DNA of 64,000 nt from assembly GCA_964019335.1 (NCBI GenBank), contig OZ025732.1, positions 248,001-312,000 on the forward strand, written 5' to 3'. The notes beneath the pieces are model-generated. The model saw nothing but the letters and a program-made list of their open reading frames with translations, was not told the DNA's origin and ran no database searches. Positions within the stretch are counted from its first letter, which is position 1. Each line of letters opens with the position of its first letter. Positions 37,609 through 47,987 of this stretch are shown piece after piece. The position numbers were made by a program, and so were the translations under genes. The stretch is from Diplonema japonicum (taxonomy: Eukaryota > Euglenozoa > Diplonemea > Diplonemida > Diplonemidae).

Positions 37609-38526
37609 ATGGACTCGCCACACGAGGCCACGGTGCGAAAGTGCTTTGAGACCATGCAAAGGATGTTTTGCAGCTTCCAGACTAGTGTTCCAGATAGCGC
37701 CCACCATGAAGTAAATGTTGTGGGCATGAGAGAGTGCACAGACGGGTGGATTGTCATCACTCAGTGGGTAGCAGAGAACTGCAACAAAACAGATATTTTA
37801 GAATTAGGCACGTCAAAAAAAGAAGGACTAGTGTGCTGGCGTGGACTCTGCTTCGTGAAGGGCGAACGAGTGAGCATACAGTCGATCTCTCGTATGACCA
37901 GAATCAGCCCTCCTGAAGAATGTGGAGCCAGTCATAACACCATTCTGGAGCTAGCCTACCAACGAGCATTTCTGTCAGTGCTCCACTTGGGAGACCGCCA
38001 AGCAACCTCTGCAACCTTAGTGGGGCTTGGGTCTGGGTCTTTATCTTTCGTGATTTCATCGCTCCTGCCATCTCTGTCACTCACAGTTGTGGAGATAGAC
38101 CCAGTCGTGGTTGAAGCAGCAGAAGTATTTTTCGGCTACCCGCCTTCTCCTTCCGTGGTCACACTGCAACAGGATTTCTTTTCAAAATCGTGTTCTGCTG
38201 GGGTTTCCGATATTCTCATTCTGGATGCTTTTACGCCTTCTGGTGCCCCGTACAGTACTCCTGCATCGGCGGTGCCGCTTCTGCTGTCTCATCTGAAGCC
38301 GGACGCGGTGTTGGCCATCAATGTTGTGTCCTCCATCCATGATGTTTCGGAGTGGGCGGCCGCTCTGTCAAGCACCCCTTGGCGGCACCATGTGGTCTTT
38401 ACCACCGTTGAGGGGCAGGCGGTTATTGTTGCATACATCAGGTTAAAGAGCAGGCAGCAGGTTGCCCACGCCCTTGAACAGGGAGGGAGGCAGAGCCTGG
38501 TCGCGGGGATATCGGCGGTTAATTAA
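37609..38526 (+). CDS. Class I SAM-dependent methyltransferase-like protein (spermidine-synthase-like fold)
   Basis: Encodes 305 residues from ATG 37609, chosen because the upstream in-frame sequence is low-complexity Lys. Residues 110-130 (NTILELAYQRAFLSVLHLGD) precede a Rossmann-type core: GLGSGSL (139-145) for SAM binding, VVEIDPVVVEAAEVF (160-174) with the acidic ribose-binding residue, a DFF loop, DILILDAF (201-208) and a later LAINVVSS strand. This order resembles spermidine synthase and the C-terminal half of METTL13-type proteins. The N-terminal 100 residues are unlike either in my reading. Substrate unknown; single copy in the window and intronless. Confidence 0.75.
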   Translation: MDSPHEATVRKCFETMQRMFCSFQTSVPDSAHHEVNVVGMRECTDGWIVITQWVAENCNKTDILELGTSKKEGLVCWRGLCFVKGERVSIQSISRMTRISPPEECGASHNTILELAYQRAFLSVLHLGDRQATSATLVGLGSGSLSFVISSLLPSLSLTVVEIDPVVVEAAEVFFGYPPSPSVVTLQQDFFSKSCSAGVSDILILDAFTPSGAPYSTPASAVPLLLSHLKPDAVLAINVVSSIHDVSEWAAALSSTPWRHHVVFTTVEGQAVIVAYIRLKSRQQVAHALEQGGRQSLVAGISAVN

Positions 38527-38881
38527 AAGGAACGAGTGAGAAAAGGTTTTCTCTTCTTTTTAGCTACAGGAGTTGAAAGGTACACACAACCGCGTGTCGA
38601 ACTACGAAAAGCCTTAAATGCGACAATAGGAACGAAGGCTATGCTTTAATAGATAGGAACTCAGACAGTGGAATTGTCTTTTACTATGAGTTTCTTTTCT
38701 TTTTTTTTTTTTTTTCTTTTTTACACTTCGGGCTTTTTTTTTTATTTTTTTTTTTTTCAAGAGTAAAATGTTATTTTTTTTTGTTTTTATAAAAGGTCAG
38801 ACCCCCACCCCCCCCTGTTTGCAGGAAGAAAAGAAGAAAATGCCCATTTAGAAAAAAGAAAAAGAAGAAAAATAGGAAACG
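38527..38881. other. Spacer with R1 copy 3
   Basis: Contains R1 copy 3 at 38592-38690, then T-rich runs and a purine-rich leader to the next ATG. Nothing else recognised. Confidence 0.65.
38592..38690 (+). repeat. Dispersed repeat R1, copy 3
   Basis: Diverged and about 30 bp shorter than 452-583: GCGTGTCGAACTACGAAAAG to TTTACTATGAG. Confidence 0.65.
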
Positions 38882-39934
38882 ATGAGCATTTTGCGGACCA
38901 GGTTTTTGTACGTGCTTGTGGCAGTGCTTATAGTTGACAGGTTGATGCTGTTTAGGTCGCAGCAGGCACGGGATCACGCAAGCTGGCTGAGGTCGCAGGG
39001 CGACACAAGCGGGAAGATGGGTGGGGACGAGCAGAAACCTGCAGCATGCAAGGGCATCGAGGATATCTACCCAGGCAAGCTCGTAGGAGACAGGTGGGAA
39101 CCAGACAGATGCGAGCTCGGCAAGCGCAGACCGGAGGAGGTTCTCACATGCATGGCTAGTAATGGGGTGTACTTTGTCACCGACTCACTGGGAAGGAACA
39201 TCTTAGATAGTTACACCAGCTTATTCGACACATTGTGGAACGAGTCGGGCGGCGTTCCCGACCACGAGCGGCCGGAGATAGCCACAATGAGCTGGAACCC
39301 CGCCACCTCCTATAAGTACGGCTTCAAGGCGGATTACGGACGGAAGATTACAAGACGCTTTCTTCAAAACACCGCCACCCTGACCGTCATGTCAAATGGT
39401 GTTTGGGATATCGGTGTCACATCATGCGGCCCTGCGCACTATTTTGATTATCTCACGTTGAAGGTTAAGAGGTACAAGGCAGAGATGCGAAGTTTTGGGG
39501 AGATGCTTCTCTTGAACATTCCGTTTATACATCACAAAGAGAGCAAGAAGGACTGGGGGATTCTGTGCAACCCGGGGCCTCGTGTGGCAGCGTACAGAGA
39601 AGCTCTAAAACTGGTCTCCGCGTGCACTGGTGTGGGCATCCTTGACACATATCAAATGCAGAAGCAGTATCCGAACGAAACATATGATGGGATTCACATA
39701 ACTGATAGAGGCAATAGTGCTATTGTAGGGATCATCCTTGACATGTTGTGCGGGATGGAAGGAGACCGGTTGAGGCCTTATCACCCGGAGCTGTCCTGCA
39801 CTGAAGAAGCGGTTTCGAAAGCCAAGGCGCGGTGGACTAAGGTGCAAGGCGCTTCAGGCCCGCCCCCAGGGTGTCCTGTCGGACGGTATTCGTGCTTCGA
39901 GAGTGCTGAGGATTTCTTTAACAGTGGCACGTGA
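38882..39934 (+). CDS. PC-esterase/SGNH-like membrane-anchored protein (copy 3)
   Basis: Encodes 350 residues. A hydrophobic segment at 8-24 (FLYVLVAVLIVDRLMLF) is a likely type II anchor or signal. A short polar stretch leads to IEDIYPGKLVGDRWEPDRCE (59-78). The catalytic-type motifs are TDSLGRNI (Ser102), MSNGVWDIGVTSCGPAHYFDYL, PFIHHKESKKDWGILCNPG, VSACTGVGILDTYQMQKQ and YDGIHITDRGN (Asp/His). No long stalk, like copy 1. Cys residues near both ends are conserved in all five paralogues and probably form disulfides. Remnants of another copy lie just downstream at 40455-40660. Confidence 0.78.
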   Translation: MSILRTRFLYVLVAVLIVDRLMLFRSQQARDHASWLRSQGDTSGKMGGDEQKPAACKGIEDIYPGKLVGDRWEPDRCELGKRRPEEVLTCMASNGVYFVTDSLGRNILDSYTSLFDTLWNESGGVPDHERPEIATMSWNPATSYKYGFKADYGRKITRRFLQNTATLTVMSNGVWDIGVTSCGPAHYFDYLTLKVKRYKAEMRSFGEMLLLNIPFIHHKESKKDWGILCNPGPRVAAYREALKLVSACTGVGILDTYQMQKQYPNETYDGIHITDRGNSAIVGIILDMLCGMEGDRLRPYHPELSCTEEAVSKAKARWTKVQGASGPPPGCPVGRYSCFESAEDFFNSGT

Positions 39935-41303
39935 CAGAATGGAAGAAATATCATTTTCTCTTTTTTTTCTTGTGCCGAGCTTTTTTTTTTTTTTTTTTCT
40001 TTAAAGGATTATTTACAAAAAAAAAAAAAAAAATAAATAAAAGGAGAGAAAAAAAAAAAGAAAAAGAGAAGAAGAAAAAGAAAAGACTGGTTTTTGATGG
40101 TACCAGTAGTAGTTAGTGTTAGTTTTAGGTAAACAATACCTCTCTCGTGAAGGGCACAAACACTAGTTTTCCTTTTTTTTTTTTTTTTTTTTTTTTTCCC
40201 CTTCTTTTTTTCTCTCTTTTTTTTTTTAGAGGCAACATGACATTCTTCTTTGTTTGTCCTCCCCCCCCCCCACTCTCCTACTCGAGCGAGACCAAATGGA
40301 AAAAAGAAAAGCACCGAGGTTTTTTTTTTTACCATATTTTCTTTTTGTTATAGCTTCCCCCTTCTTCCCCCACCCACACACACGATGAAGTCTTAGAGCC
40401 TGGCCGCTATTGTTTCGCATCCAGAAGAAAGAGAAGAAGAAAGCGCAGTCTCTCTTGCGAAGGCGCGTTGGAGACCGAACCAGGTGACCCTGTCGGCTCA
40501 TATTCGTGTTTTGAGGCGCGCTGAGGGTTTTTCTTTTAACAGTAGTTGCTGATTGATCATCACCCCTCCCCCCCTCCCCCCTCCCTCCCCCTTCGATGAT
40601 GGGATCTACATTGACACTTGCACAGAAAAACCTATTCGTGTTTTGAGATACACGTATGCCAAAACGAAGCACTAGCCTATGGATAGAGAAAGGAAAGAAG
40701 AAGAAAAGGAAGGGGTTTCTTTTACAAGGAAGACCCCGTGAAGCAGCATAAGCCTTTGGCTTGTCTGAAGTAGTCCATCCTTGAACCTGTATCACCTCCG
40801 TTGCCATTCTTTTTGTTGTATTGGAAAGGACGCAGCTATTCTTTTTCTTTTTCTCTTCCACTTTTCTTTTTTTTTTCACCGGTCCCGGGACCTCCCCGCA
40901 ACAATACATCCTGAAAGTAGTGACAGTCCGTGACGCCAGAGCAGCGGAAGAAGGCAAGAGAGTGCTCACCTCCAGCCCTTGGGATAAGGTAACTACAGGA
41001 TAGATCCCCTCGATAACGAAGGCCTGCTCGCATCTAGGAATGCTCGGCACGATGTGGAAGGTCAGCCTTCCCCCGCCAACGCAGGTCCATCTCATCGCGA
41101 CAAACAGCCACCGCAGGCACCAGACAGCAACCGCAGAACGGTGACCGGTTAGTAGTGAATTTCTTCCTGCACACTGAGGTTTTATCGAGTTTTTTTCTTG
41201 TTGGCTTACTTTCCCCTTGCCCTTCATTTTGGTCTTTTTTTTTTTTTTTTTTTTTCCGTCCCCAGAATCTCTAAAAGGAAAGTGACCGATTTTTCCCCCC
41301 GTG

Positions 41304-41347
<44 letters not shown>

Positions 41348-41680
41348 TGAACAAGAAGAACAACATGAACTCGTCCGGAAGAAAATGTCAACAAATGACC
41401 CTCTTTTGCAACGGAAAGTCCTCGGAAGGTTTCTAAGTACAAAAGTAGCCCGACACCACTTTGTGTGCAGAATTGCAGTCTAATTGTGTTCGCCATATAG
41501 GTCACAATGCGCGCCGTTTGTTTCATTTCTAAGACGCGCGTGCAGAAATATGCTTTTTAGAATGGTCTTTTTTATTTTTTGGCATTCGGAAATTGTAAAT
41601 GACCCAGGCTCCATATTTCTTTTTGTTTTCTTCAATAGAAAGCGAGAAGAAACGGACGCAGTTGGGAAATCTGTGAAACT
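39935..41680. other. Spacer with decayed gene pieces and homopolymers
   Basis: Starts with a GTGCCGAGC piece, then long T/A runs. PC-esterase remnants lie at 40455-40660. A block of about 110 bp (41085-41195, CATCTCATCGCGACAAACAG...GAACGGTGACCGGTTAGT) is shared with 48906-49025 and 51303-51420 in the tandem array. A T run of about 40 lies near 41307-41344. No intact gene on either strand. Confidence 0.55.
40455..40660 (+). pseudogene. PC-esterase-like gene remnants
   Basis: Bases 40455-40545 align by eye with the 3' end of the gene at 38882: GAAGGCGCGTTGGAGACC, then GTCGGCTCATATTCGTGTTTTGAGG and CTGAGGG...TTTTAACAGTAG, against its KARW...GRYSCFESAEDFFNS end. Bases about 40595-40660 include GATGATGGGATCTACATTGA, resembling the DGIH region, and a second ATTCGTGTTTTGAG. 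The order is scrambled and frames are broken, so only a trace of a sixth gene copy remains. Confidence 0.5.
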
Positions 41681-42260
41681 TAAGGGGTCATTCTGGGTGG
41701 TTTGGGGGAAAATACTGCCATTTTGGCCTATTTTAGGCTAAAGCCCCTTAAGGGCTCTTTAAAAGCAAACTTCTCAAATTTATAATTTGTCATGAGTAAG
41801 AAAAAGAATGACAAACCTCAGCAGATGGGTAGAGAATGCATGTTTGGCCCCAAAGATACCGATGTTGAGCAGGCAAGTGTTAAGAATTGGGTTTTCAGGA
41901 AAATGGGCCTTTTAGGCCAGTTCCCGTTAAGAACCCCTCGAAAAAGCAAGAAATAGGGCTAAAAAAACCGGTTTTTGGGGGGCTATGCAACGCCATAAGT
42001 TTTTCGCTAAGTACTTTTAACAGTAACCCGACCCAGGGGTCACAAAGGTGTGTGTTCACCACTTTTATGCACCCTAGGTGCATTTCAAGCTTTTAAACTG
42101 CATTTTAAACATTTTTCGTCGTTTTTCTGACCTCTGTTTTTCGCTTCCCGGGGGGCAGCCGTTGCAAAGCCTGCCACCCTCATGGCAAAACAAGCATCGC
42201 AATTGAAAGAACGGTGTCATGTACACCATATGTCATCTTCCTATGGTTGCATGCTGCGCC
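41681..42260 (+). mobile_element. Possible piggyBac-related fragment
   Basis: Begins at a TTAA (41681-41684) followed by GGGGTCATTCTGG. It contains TTTTTCGCTAAGTACTTTT (about 41999), a phrase also in the piggyBac element at 33980, and ends with TTCCTATGGTTGCATGCTGC (42239-42258), matching 34739-34758. A small frame at 41793-41957 (MSKKKNDKPQQMGRECMF onward, 54 codons) is of unknown meaning. The 3' part is cut by the GIY-YIG element tail at 42261. Confidence 0.45.
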
Positions 42261-43062
42261 AACCAAGAGCAACTACTTGTGACTGCGCACAACGCACTGC
42301 CTGAGTCCGAGCGTCTCTGGCTGTCTCACGAGTGGCACTCGGGACTGAACACTCCGGTGCAGCAACAGTGGTGGTCGGTGTTCTTCGCCAGGGTGGATGG
42401 AAGCACCCGCTCTTTGGCTCCGAGACCCCAGGAGGCGATAAAGCTAGAAGGGTTCGGGACAAGTCCTACTCGACCGTGGCAGCCCTGCTCGCTGACTTTG
42501 TAGGGGCCGGGACCCTCTATTACAACGAGTCGCAGTGGTCGACTGTCCTGCATTCCTACAACTAGGAACAATCGGAAACAACCCTACACAATGTAGGAGT
42601 GCCGGCCCGGCGTGCTACGAGGGCGATAGGCTATGCGAGGTTTCACAGACCTCGCACCCTATTATTTAGTGTCCACCCTTTCCATTTTCTTTCCAATTTT
42701 AAACTTTTTATTACCCTTTCTGCTTTTCCCTTTCCCTACATGTTTTCGGTCCCGGGTATGACGTTAAACTGCGCCCGCCGACGCGTTTGAACCAGCACTT
42801 CCTGGCGACCAGGCCGTCTTTTCTCTTTTCCTTCTTCACTTCGTTCCGTTATTTTCATTATTCTTTCCGGCGATAGACTGATACGGGCCATGGAAGCAAC
42901 CTCTGCTTAATTCCTGGTACGTGGGAGGCTCCTCTTGAGGATGTCAGTCACCTTTTTCCTTCTTTATTCGACTCTCTGTTTTCGTATGCAGTATTTTTTC
43001 TTTTCCACCCCTTTTTATCTATTTTTTTCGCTTCTCTATTCTAACTTAAAATCATTTCAGCT
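42261..43062 (+). mobile_element. Truncated 3' copy of the GIY-YIG element
   Basis: Starts inside the last ORF (QEQLLVTAHNALPESERLWL, then SHEWHSGLNT) and has an internal deletion joining the SEAP region to DKSYSTVAALLADFVGAGTL. It ends NESQWSTVLHSYN with a stop at 42563-42565. The conserved 3' region follows to the CATTTCAG at about 43061. About 85 percent similar to 27304-28510 by eye. Confidence 0.8.
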
Positions 43063-43798
43063 GCCCTTTTTTTGCTCAAATAATCAAAACAAGAAGTTTT
43101 CGGAGGTGCCCAAAAAGGTGTTGACATTTTTTTTTCGGACGAGCTCATATATTTATAATGAATTGTTAGTGCTAAGAAAAGAGTAGCAGCATTGTTGGGG
43201 CTTATCCTTCTACAGGTTAACCCCCCGGCTGTGCATAACAACTATCAGCCAACTCTTTTTTTTTTATTGAGTCGGCTGGCTAAGGGGGGCTTGGCGATTC
43301 AAAAGAAGGAGAATGAAATAGGAAGAAAGGAGAATCAAGAAGGAAGGTACTTCCTAATGACCCTCGACGGTGTTACTTCTCTGCCATTCATGTCGATTGG
43401 CTGTGGGATAGATCTGCGGGCTAATGAAAGGTCAGGGGAGAAAGAATAAAGGGGATTGATCATGTACCACGCGTCCACCTAAGAAAAAGAAGAAACAAAA
43501 AAGATAAATAAGATTGAAGAAAAGGGTCCCGTTTCTGCTTTTTTATTGCTCCCTCGGAGAAGTAACTGGATGGTTCTCTTTCTTTTCTTTCTTTTTCAGG
43601 TGGAAGGTCCTTTTTTTTTTTTTTTAAACAATTATATTGACAGTGAATTGTAATTGCTAAAGGGAGGGGTAGTGGGTAGCATTGTTGGGCTGCTGTGCAT
43701 ACATTTCTTTTGTGTTATTCTTCACTTCTCTTGTGGGGTTAAAGGGCTTTATCTGTTAAAACAAAGAAAAAAAAGTTTTTTATTTTAAAAAAAGGAAG
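43063..43798. other. Spacer upstream of the Cys-rich array
   Basis: Holds two partial R3 repeats (about 43185-43240 and 43628-43700), T runs, and an A/T-rich leader ending in AAAAAAAGGAAG before ATG 43799. No gene recognised. Confidence 0.55.
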
Positions 43799-44714
43799 AT
43801 GTTGAGGTACGTGCTTGCTGCTTGCGTTGCCACCACAATGGTATGGGGGGGGGAGGGGAGGGTAAGGGGAAAAGAAGGTGAAGACACTAACAATATCCCC
43901 ACAGGCACAGGACTGTTCTCTGCTTACGAGAGGTTTTGGATCGTGTCCACTGGGTCAAGGGTTGGTAGATCTCGAGACTTTGATCAGCTGCAGAAGTGAG
44001 ATCTGTGACAACCTTATCGACACTTGGGATTTGGCACACGGGAGCGACATGACCAAGAAGATAACAGGGTCTGGCTACGGCTGCCACATCACTGACTGGG
44101 ATGGGATGGATGTGGGTGACGTGATTTGCGGTCCCAGCTCGCCCACCCCGCCGACCCCCCCTGCGCCCACCCCTCCACCCGCCCCTGCGAACTGCTGGAA
44201 TCTTGTGAACGGGACAGGGTCATGCCCTGCAGGTATGCAGCCGGCTGACCTTGCGACACTGACAAGGTGCCAGGACAAGGTGTGCTCGGACATGTTGGGG
44301 AGCTACGGGGAGGCGCACGGGAACGACACGGCGTGGAAGCTCCTGGGGAGTGGCTTCGGATGCGAGATTTCGCCGTGGCACGGGGAGGAGGTCTCCACCG
44401 TGATCTGCATGCCAGGAGAGGCCCCTCCCTCCCCTCCTCCCTCTCCTCCCACTCCTCCCAGTCCAACACTCCCCACTCTCTGCGACGGGGTCAGGGTTCG
44501 GAGCAGGTTCTGCCCAACAGGTGAAGAGCCTGTGAGTCGGGAGGTGGTGAGTCAGTGCTCCCAGATGATCTGCGACAGCATGGGGTTCCACAACACCACA
44601 CGTGGACTGGAGAACAACTTCAAGCTCATGGGGAACGCCTTCGGCTGCAGGCTGGAGCCCTGGGTGAACGCAAGCATCGACCTCATCACCTGTTCTCCCT
44701 CTCAGGGGCTCTGA
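43799..44714 (+). CDS. Secreted six-cysteine-module protein, array gene A (three modules)
   Basis: Two exons: 43799-43840 and 43905-44714, giving 283 residues. Exon 1 encodes the signal peptide MLRYVLAACVATTM; exon 2 continues AQDCSLL. The 64-nt intron runs GTATGG...CCCCACAG with CACTAAC as likely branch site. The mature protein has three modules of about 70 residues, each with six Cys, an AHG or equivalent, a G-[SN]-[GA]-[FY]-GC turn, a Trp and a final IC or TC. Linkers are Pro-rich (PTPPTPPAPTPPPAP; PPSPPPSPPTPPSP). Such linkers suit hydroxyproline O-glycosylation. Probably an extracellular matrix or coat protein; the module family is not one I recognise. Confidence 0.82.
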
Positions 44715-46824
44715 TGATCCCCGTCGTTGGTGACTTCTTCTTTCTTTCTTTTTCTCTTTTTTTTGGGAGAAAGGGGAAGGTAAGTAGATACAAGGGGGAC
44801 GTTCCCAGACAGGAACCTCCTTTATCTCGTCTCTTTTTTTTTTGCTTGAACTAGAAGAACAGTGTATTGATAATGAAGTGTTTACTGCGAGCAGTGGTAG
44901 CATTGTTGGGGCTTATCCTTCCACAGGTTAACCCCCCGGCAGTGCACAAACAGAATCAGTTCAGCAGCTCACCTTTTTTAAGCTCGGTTGGAAATCACTT
45001 TTTTCTTTTTTTTTTCTTGTCATCTCTCGACTGGTTTTGCTCTTCTTTTATAAGACGTTCATCTCCGTGCGCCGTGTGGTAACTTCTTTTTCTTCTTCTT
45101 CTTCTTCTTTTTTTGCTTGGGCTGGGAGGACAGTTTTGTTCTTTTTTCAGGTGCCAGGTAGGCTCGCCCTGTAATCAGGTAGACAGGCTTGTGCAGGACG
45201 TTTTCTTTTTCACATCAACCAGAGCCCCACCACTTTTTTTACTGGTACATACAGCAGGAAAAGGCCCGCTTCTCCTCTGCTAGTCTTCATCCTTAGGGGC
45301 TTGGCACCACAGTGTTATCCTCTCTCTTCTTTTTAGTGCACTTTATTTTATTTTTATTTTTTTTGTTTCAACGGTTCATATGAAGAGCTTCCTGTGTCTT
45401 GGTGGCTCATTTTTCTTCTCTTCAGGGGAGGGAAAGAGAAGAAGAAGAGAGTCGAGGCAGCTTATGCCAGTTCCCGTACTGTAGGTTCGAGAACATCCCC
45501 TACTGTAGGCTGAGGGATGGATAGCCTTACAAATAAAAGGCATGGTGACTAATGGTGACTACTTCTCTCTTCATATCAACCAAAGGACCCTTTTTTTTTG
45601 TATACTTACTTCGGTATTAGATAGCAAGGAAAGGGTCCTCTTCACTCTGCTTCTCCTTTATTAATCCTCTTTACTTTTGGGTTAGTTTCGCCGTGTATCT
45701 CATCGCGACAAACAGGAACCGAATTCTCACATCAGGCGAAGAGGCCCCCTTTTTTTTAGCTTATTTACGTATCATCAGCTCGTCTGGATATTACATTTGT
45801 CGGTTTTTTGAGAATTCGAGATCTTTTTTTTTGTTTTTTTGCTTGAGCAAGAAAAACAAGAAATTGATTTATAATGAGTTGGTAAACCCCCCGGCTGTGC
45901 ACGCAACAACAGTCGACCGATTGCTATTTTGATCATTCTGAGCAGAGGAAGGTAAGACATATGCGTGTGCCGTTCTTACAGCTGCGAAGCTTGTTTTGCC
46001 ATAGGAGTGGCGGGCTTCTGCAGTTCTGTTGGCCCCAGGAAAGGCGAAAGCCGAGGTCCGGAAGTTGGCGAGGAATGTTAAAGACTGCCTAGACGGCAAC
46101 GGTCTGCACACAAGGTGGTGACGGACTACTTGTTTACTCAGAAGTCTATTTTTTCGTTATTTTATTGACATTTCTTTTTCCAGACGAATTCATGCAGCGG
46201 GAAAAAAAGGCCCTCTTCGCTCCACTTCTCTTGTGTTAGTTTTTATCTTAAGGGGCTTTCCACTTATAACGTTATTCTTTTTTTCTTTCCGCTTTTTTTT
46301 TTTTAATGCCATTTTTTTGGAAATTTATTCCACTCTTCTGAAGTTGTACTTCACGCTGAGTCCCATTACTTCGCGGTGGTATAATATACCTCAGTAGCCC
46401 AGTTCTTTTGCCTCGGTTCAGGTTTCTTTCTTTGCCAATTTCTTGGGCACAACATTTTCCTCCCAGTTTGCCGCACCAGGTATGAGAAGGAGATCTGAGA
46501 TGGTGTGAAGTCCCTACACTGCATAGCAGTCTGTCGCAGAACAAGACAGGCGAGGGTGAGTTCGATGACCTGAAAAAGGAATAGTCAAAAGAATCCTCCT
46601 CGTGGTGAGGTAATTCAGAGAGTGAAATGAAACCACTTACCTATCAAGGAATGACTTTACCGTCTCTCGGTTCAGCATACTTATCATCGAGGAGGGCCCG
46701 AAGGCCCGATGGTAAGATGCGGAACTTCTGTGGTAACGGTAAAGGTCATTACTTGTTAAATAGTTATTATTTGTGCATTTTTTTCTTGTTTGGCACACAT
46801 GAGAGCTAGGGATAGAGGAAAAAG
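44715..46824. other. Array spacer A-B
   Basis: Homologous to the other array spacers. It contains the conserved 3' flank (GATGATCCCCGTCGTTGGTG), R3 at 44844-44952, a GTGCCAGGTAGGCTCGCCCT block, and the CCGTACTGTAGGTTCGAGAA / CCTACTGTAGG block (45475-45520). A CAGACGAATTCATGCAGCGG block and the leader of gene B follow. No gene seen. Confidence 0.65.
44844..44952 (+). repeat. Repeat R3 (SINE-like), array copy
   Basis: GCTTGAACTAGAAGAACAGT to CCCCCCGGCAGTGCACAAAC. Other clear copies: 48055-48150, 50793-50888, 53711-53806, 55627-55736 and 62183-62295; partial copies at 10235, 43185, 43628, 45840, 49274 and 63085. Copies at 48055, 50793 and 53711 share a 16-nt deletion (CTTATCC...CAGG) relative to the others. 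No tRNA-like promoter boxes recognised. Confidence 0.7.
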
Positions 46825-47987
46825 ATGTTGAAGTACGTGCTTGCTGCTTGTGTTTCCGCCGCAATGGTATGGGGGGGGAGAAGAAGGTGATTACACAACA
46901 CTCATAACCCCCACAGGCACAGGACTGCACTTCGCTTGTGCATCATGTTGGATCGTGTGATTTGGGGCAGAGGTTGGCGGATCTCAATGAAATGACCAGC
47001 TGCTCAGCCTACATCTGTAGTAACCTTCTTGACCCCTATGCGATTGCACACGGCAGCGACATGACTAAGAAGATAGCAGGGTCTGGCTATGGCTGCGTCA
47101 TCGAAGACTGGGATGGGATGTATGTGGGTGACGTGATCTGCATGAATGACCCTAATCCGCCTCCGCCCACTCCTCAGCCCACCCCTGAGCCCCCTTCATA
47201 TCCCCCATGGGCACAGGACTGTGATTCGCTTTCTCATGAGGTGGATTCGTGTTCAAGGGGGCAGGTGTTGGTGGATCTCGAGACCATGACCAGCTGCAAA
47301 GATACCATCTGTGGCCTTCTTGACCCCTATGCGATTGCACACGGGAGAGACATGACCAAGAAGGTAGCAGGGTCTGGCTACGGCTGCCTCATCGAAGACT
47401 GGGATGGGATGCATGTGGGTGACGTGATCTGCATGAATGACCCTAATCCACCCCCCCCTGCGAACTGCTGGAATCTTGTGAACGGGACAGGGTCATGCCC
47501 TGCAGGTATGCAGCCGGCTGACCTTGCGACACTGACAAGGTGCCAGGACAAGGTGTGCTCGGACATTTTGGGGAGCTACGGGGAGGCGCACGGGAACGAC
47601 ACGGCGTGGAAGCTCCTGGGGAGTGGCTTCGGATGCGAGATTTCGCCGTGGCACGGGGAGGAGGTCTCCACTGTGATCTGCATGCCAGGAGAGGCCCCTC
47701 CCTCCCCTCCTCCCTCTCCTCCCACTCCTCCCAGTCCAACACTTCCCGCTCTCTGCGACGGGGTCAGGGTTCGGAGCAGGTTCTGCCCAACAGGTGAAGA
47801 GCCTGTGAGTCGGGAGGTGGTGAGTCAGTGCTCCCAGATGATCTGCGACAGCATGGGGTTCCACAACACCACACGTGGACTGGAGAACAACTTCAAGCTC
47901 ATGGGGAACGCCTTCGGCTGCAGGCTGGAGCCCTGGGTGAACGCAAGCATCGACCTCATCACCTGTTCTCCCTCTCAGGGGCTCTGA
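46825..47987 (+). CDS. Secreted six-cysteine-module protein, array gene B (four modules)
   Basis: Exons 46825-46866 and 46917-47987; 50-nt intron. The protein is 370 residues: signal peptide MLKYVLAACVSAAM, then AQDCTSLVHHVGSC. It carries four modules; the second begins AQDCDSL at 47211, preceded by CCCCCATGG, a mutated form of the intron-end sequence. That shows module 2 arose by duplicating DNA that included the 3' splice site. The last two modules and the 3' flank are almost identical to those of the other array genes, while modules 1 and 2 differ. Linkers are Pro-rich (NPPPPTPQPTPEPPS). Confidence 0.82.

Noticed and set aside
40226-41227. A 333-codon open frame on the minus strand
   Set aside because: It runs through T/A homopolymers, a dispersed repeat and PC-esterase remnants on the other strand; composition is Lys/Phe runs with no domain.
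44220-44903. A long minus-strand frame repeated in every array gene (227 codons here)
   Set aside because: It is antisense to the conserved modules; conservation follows from the sense protein and near-identity of the DNA.
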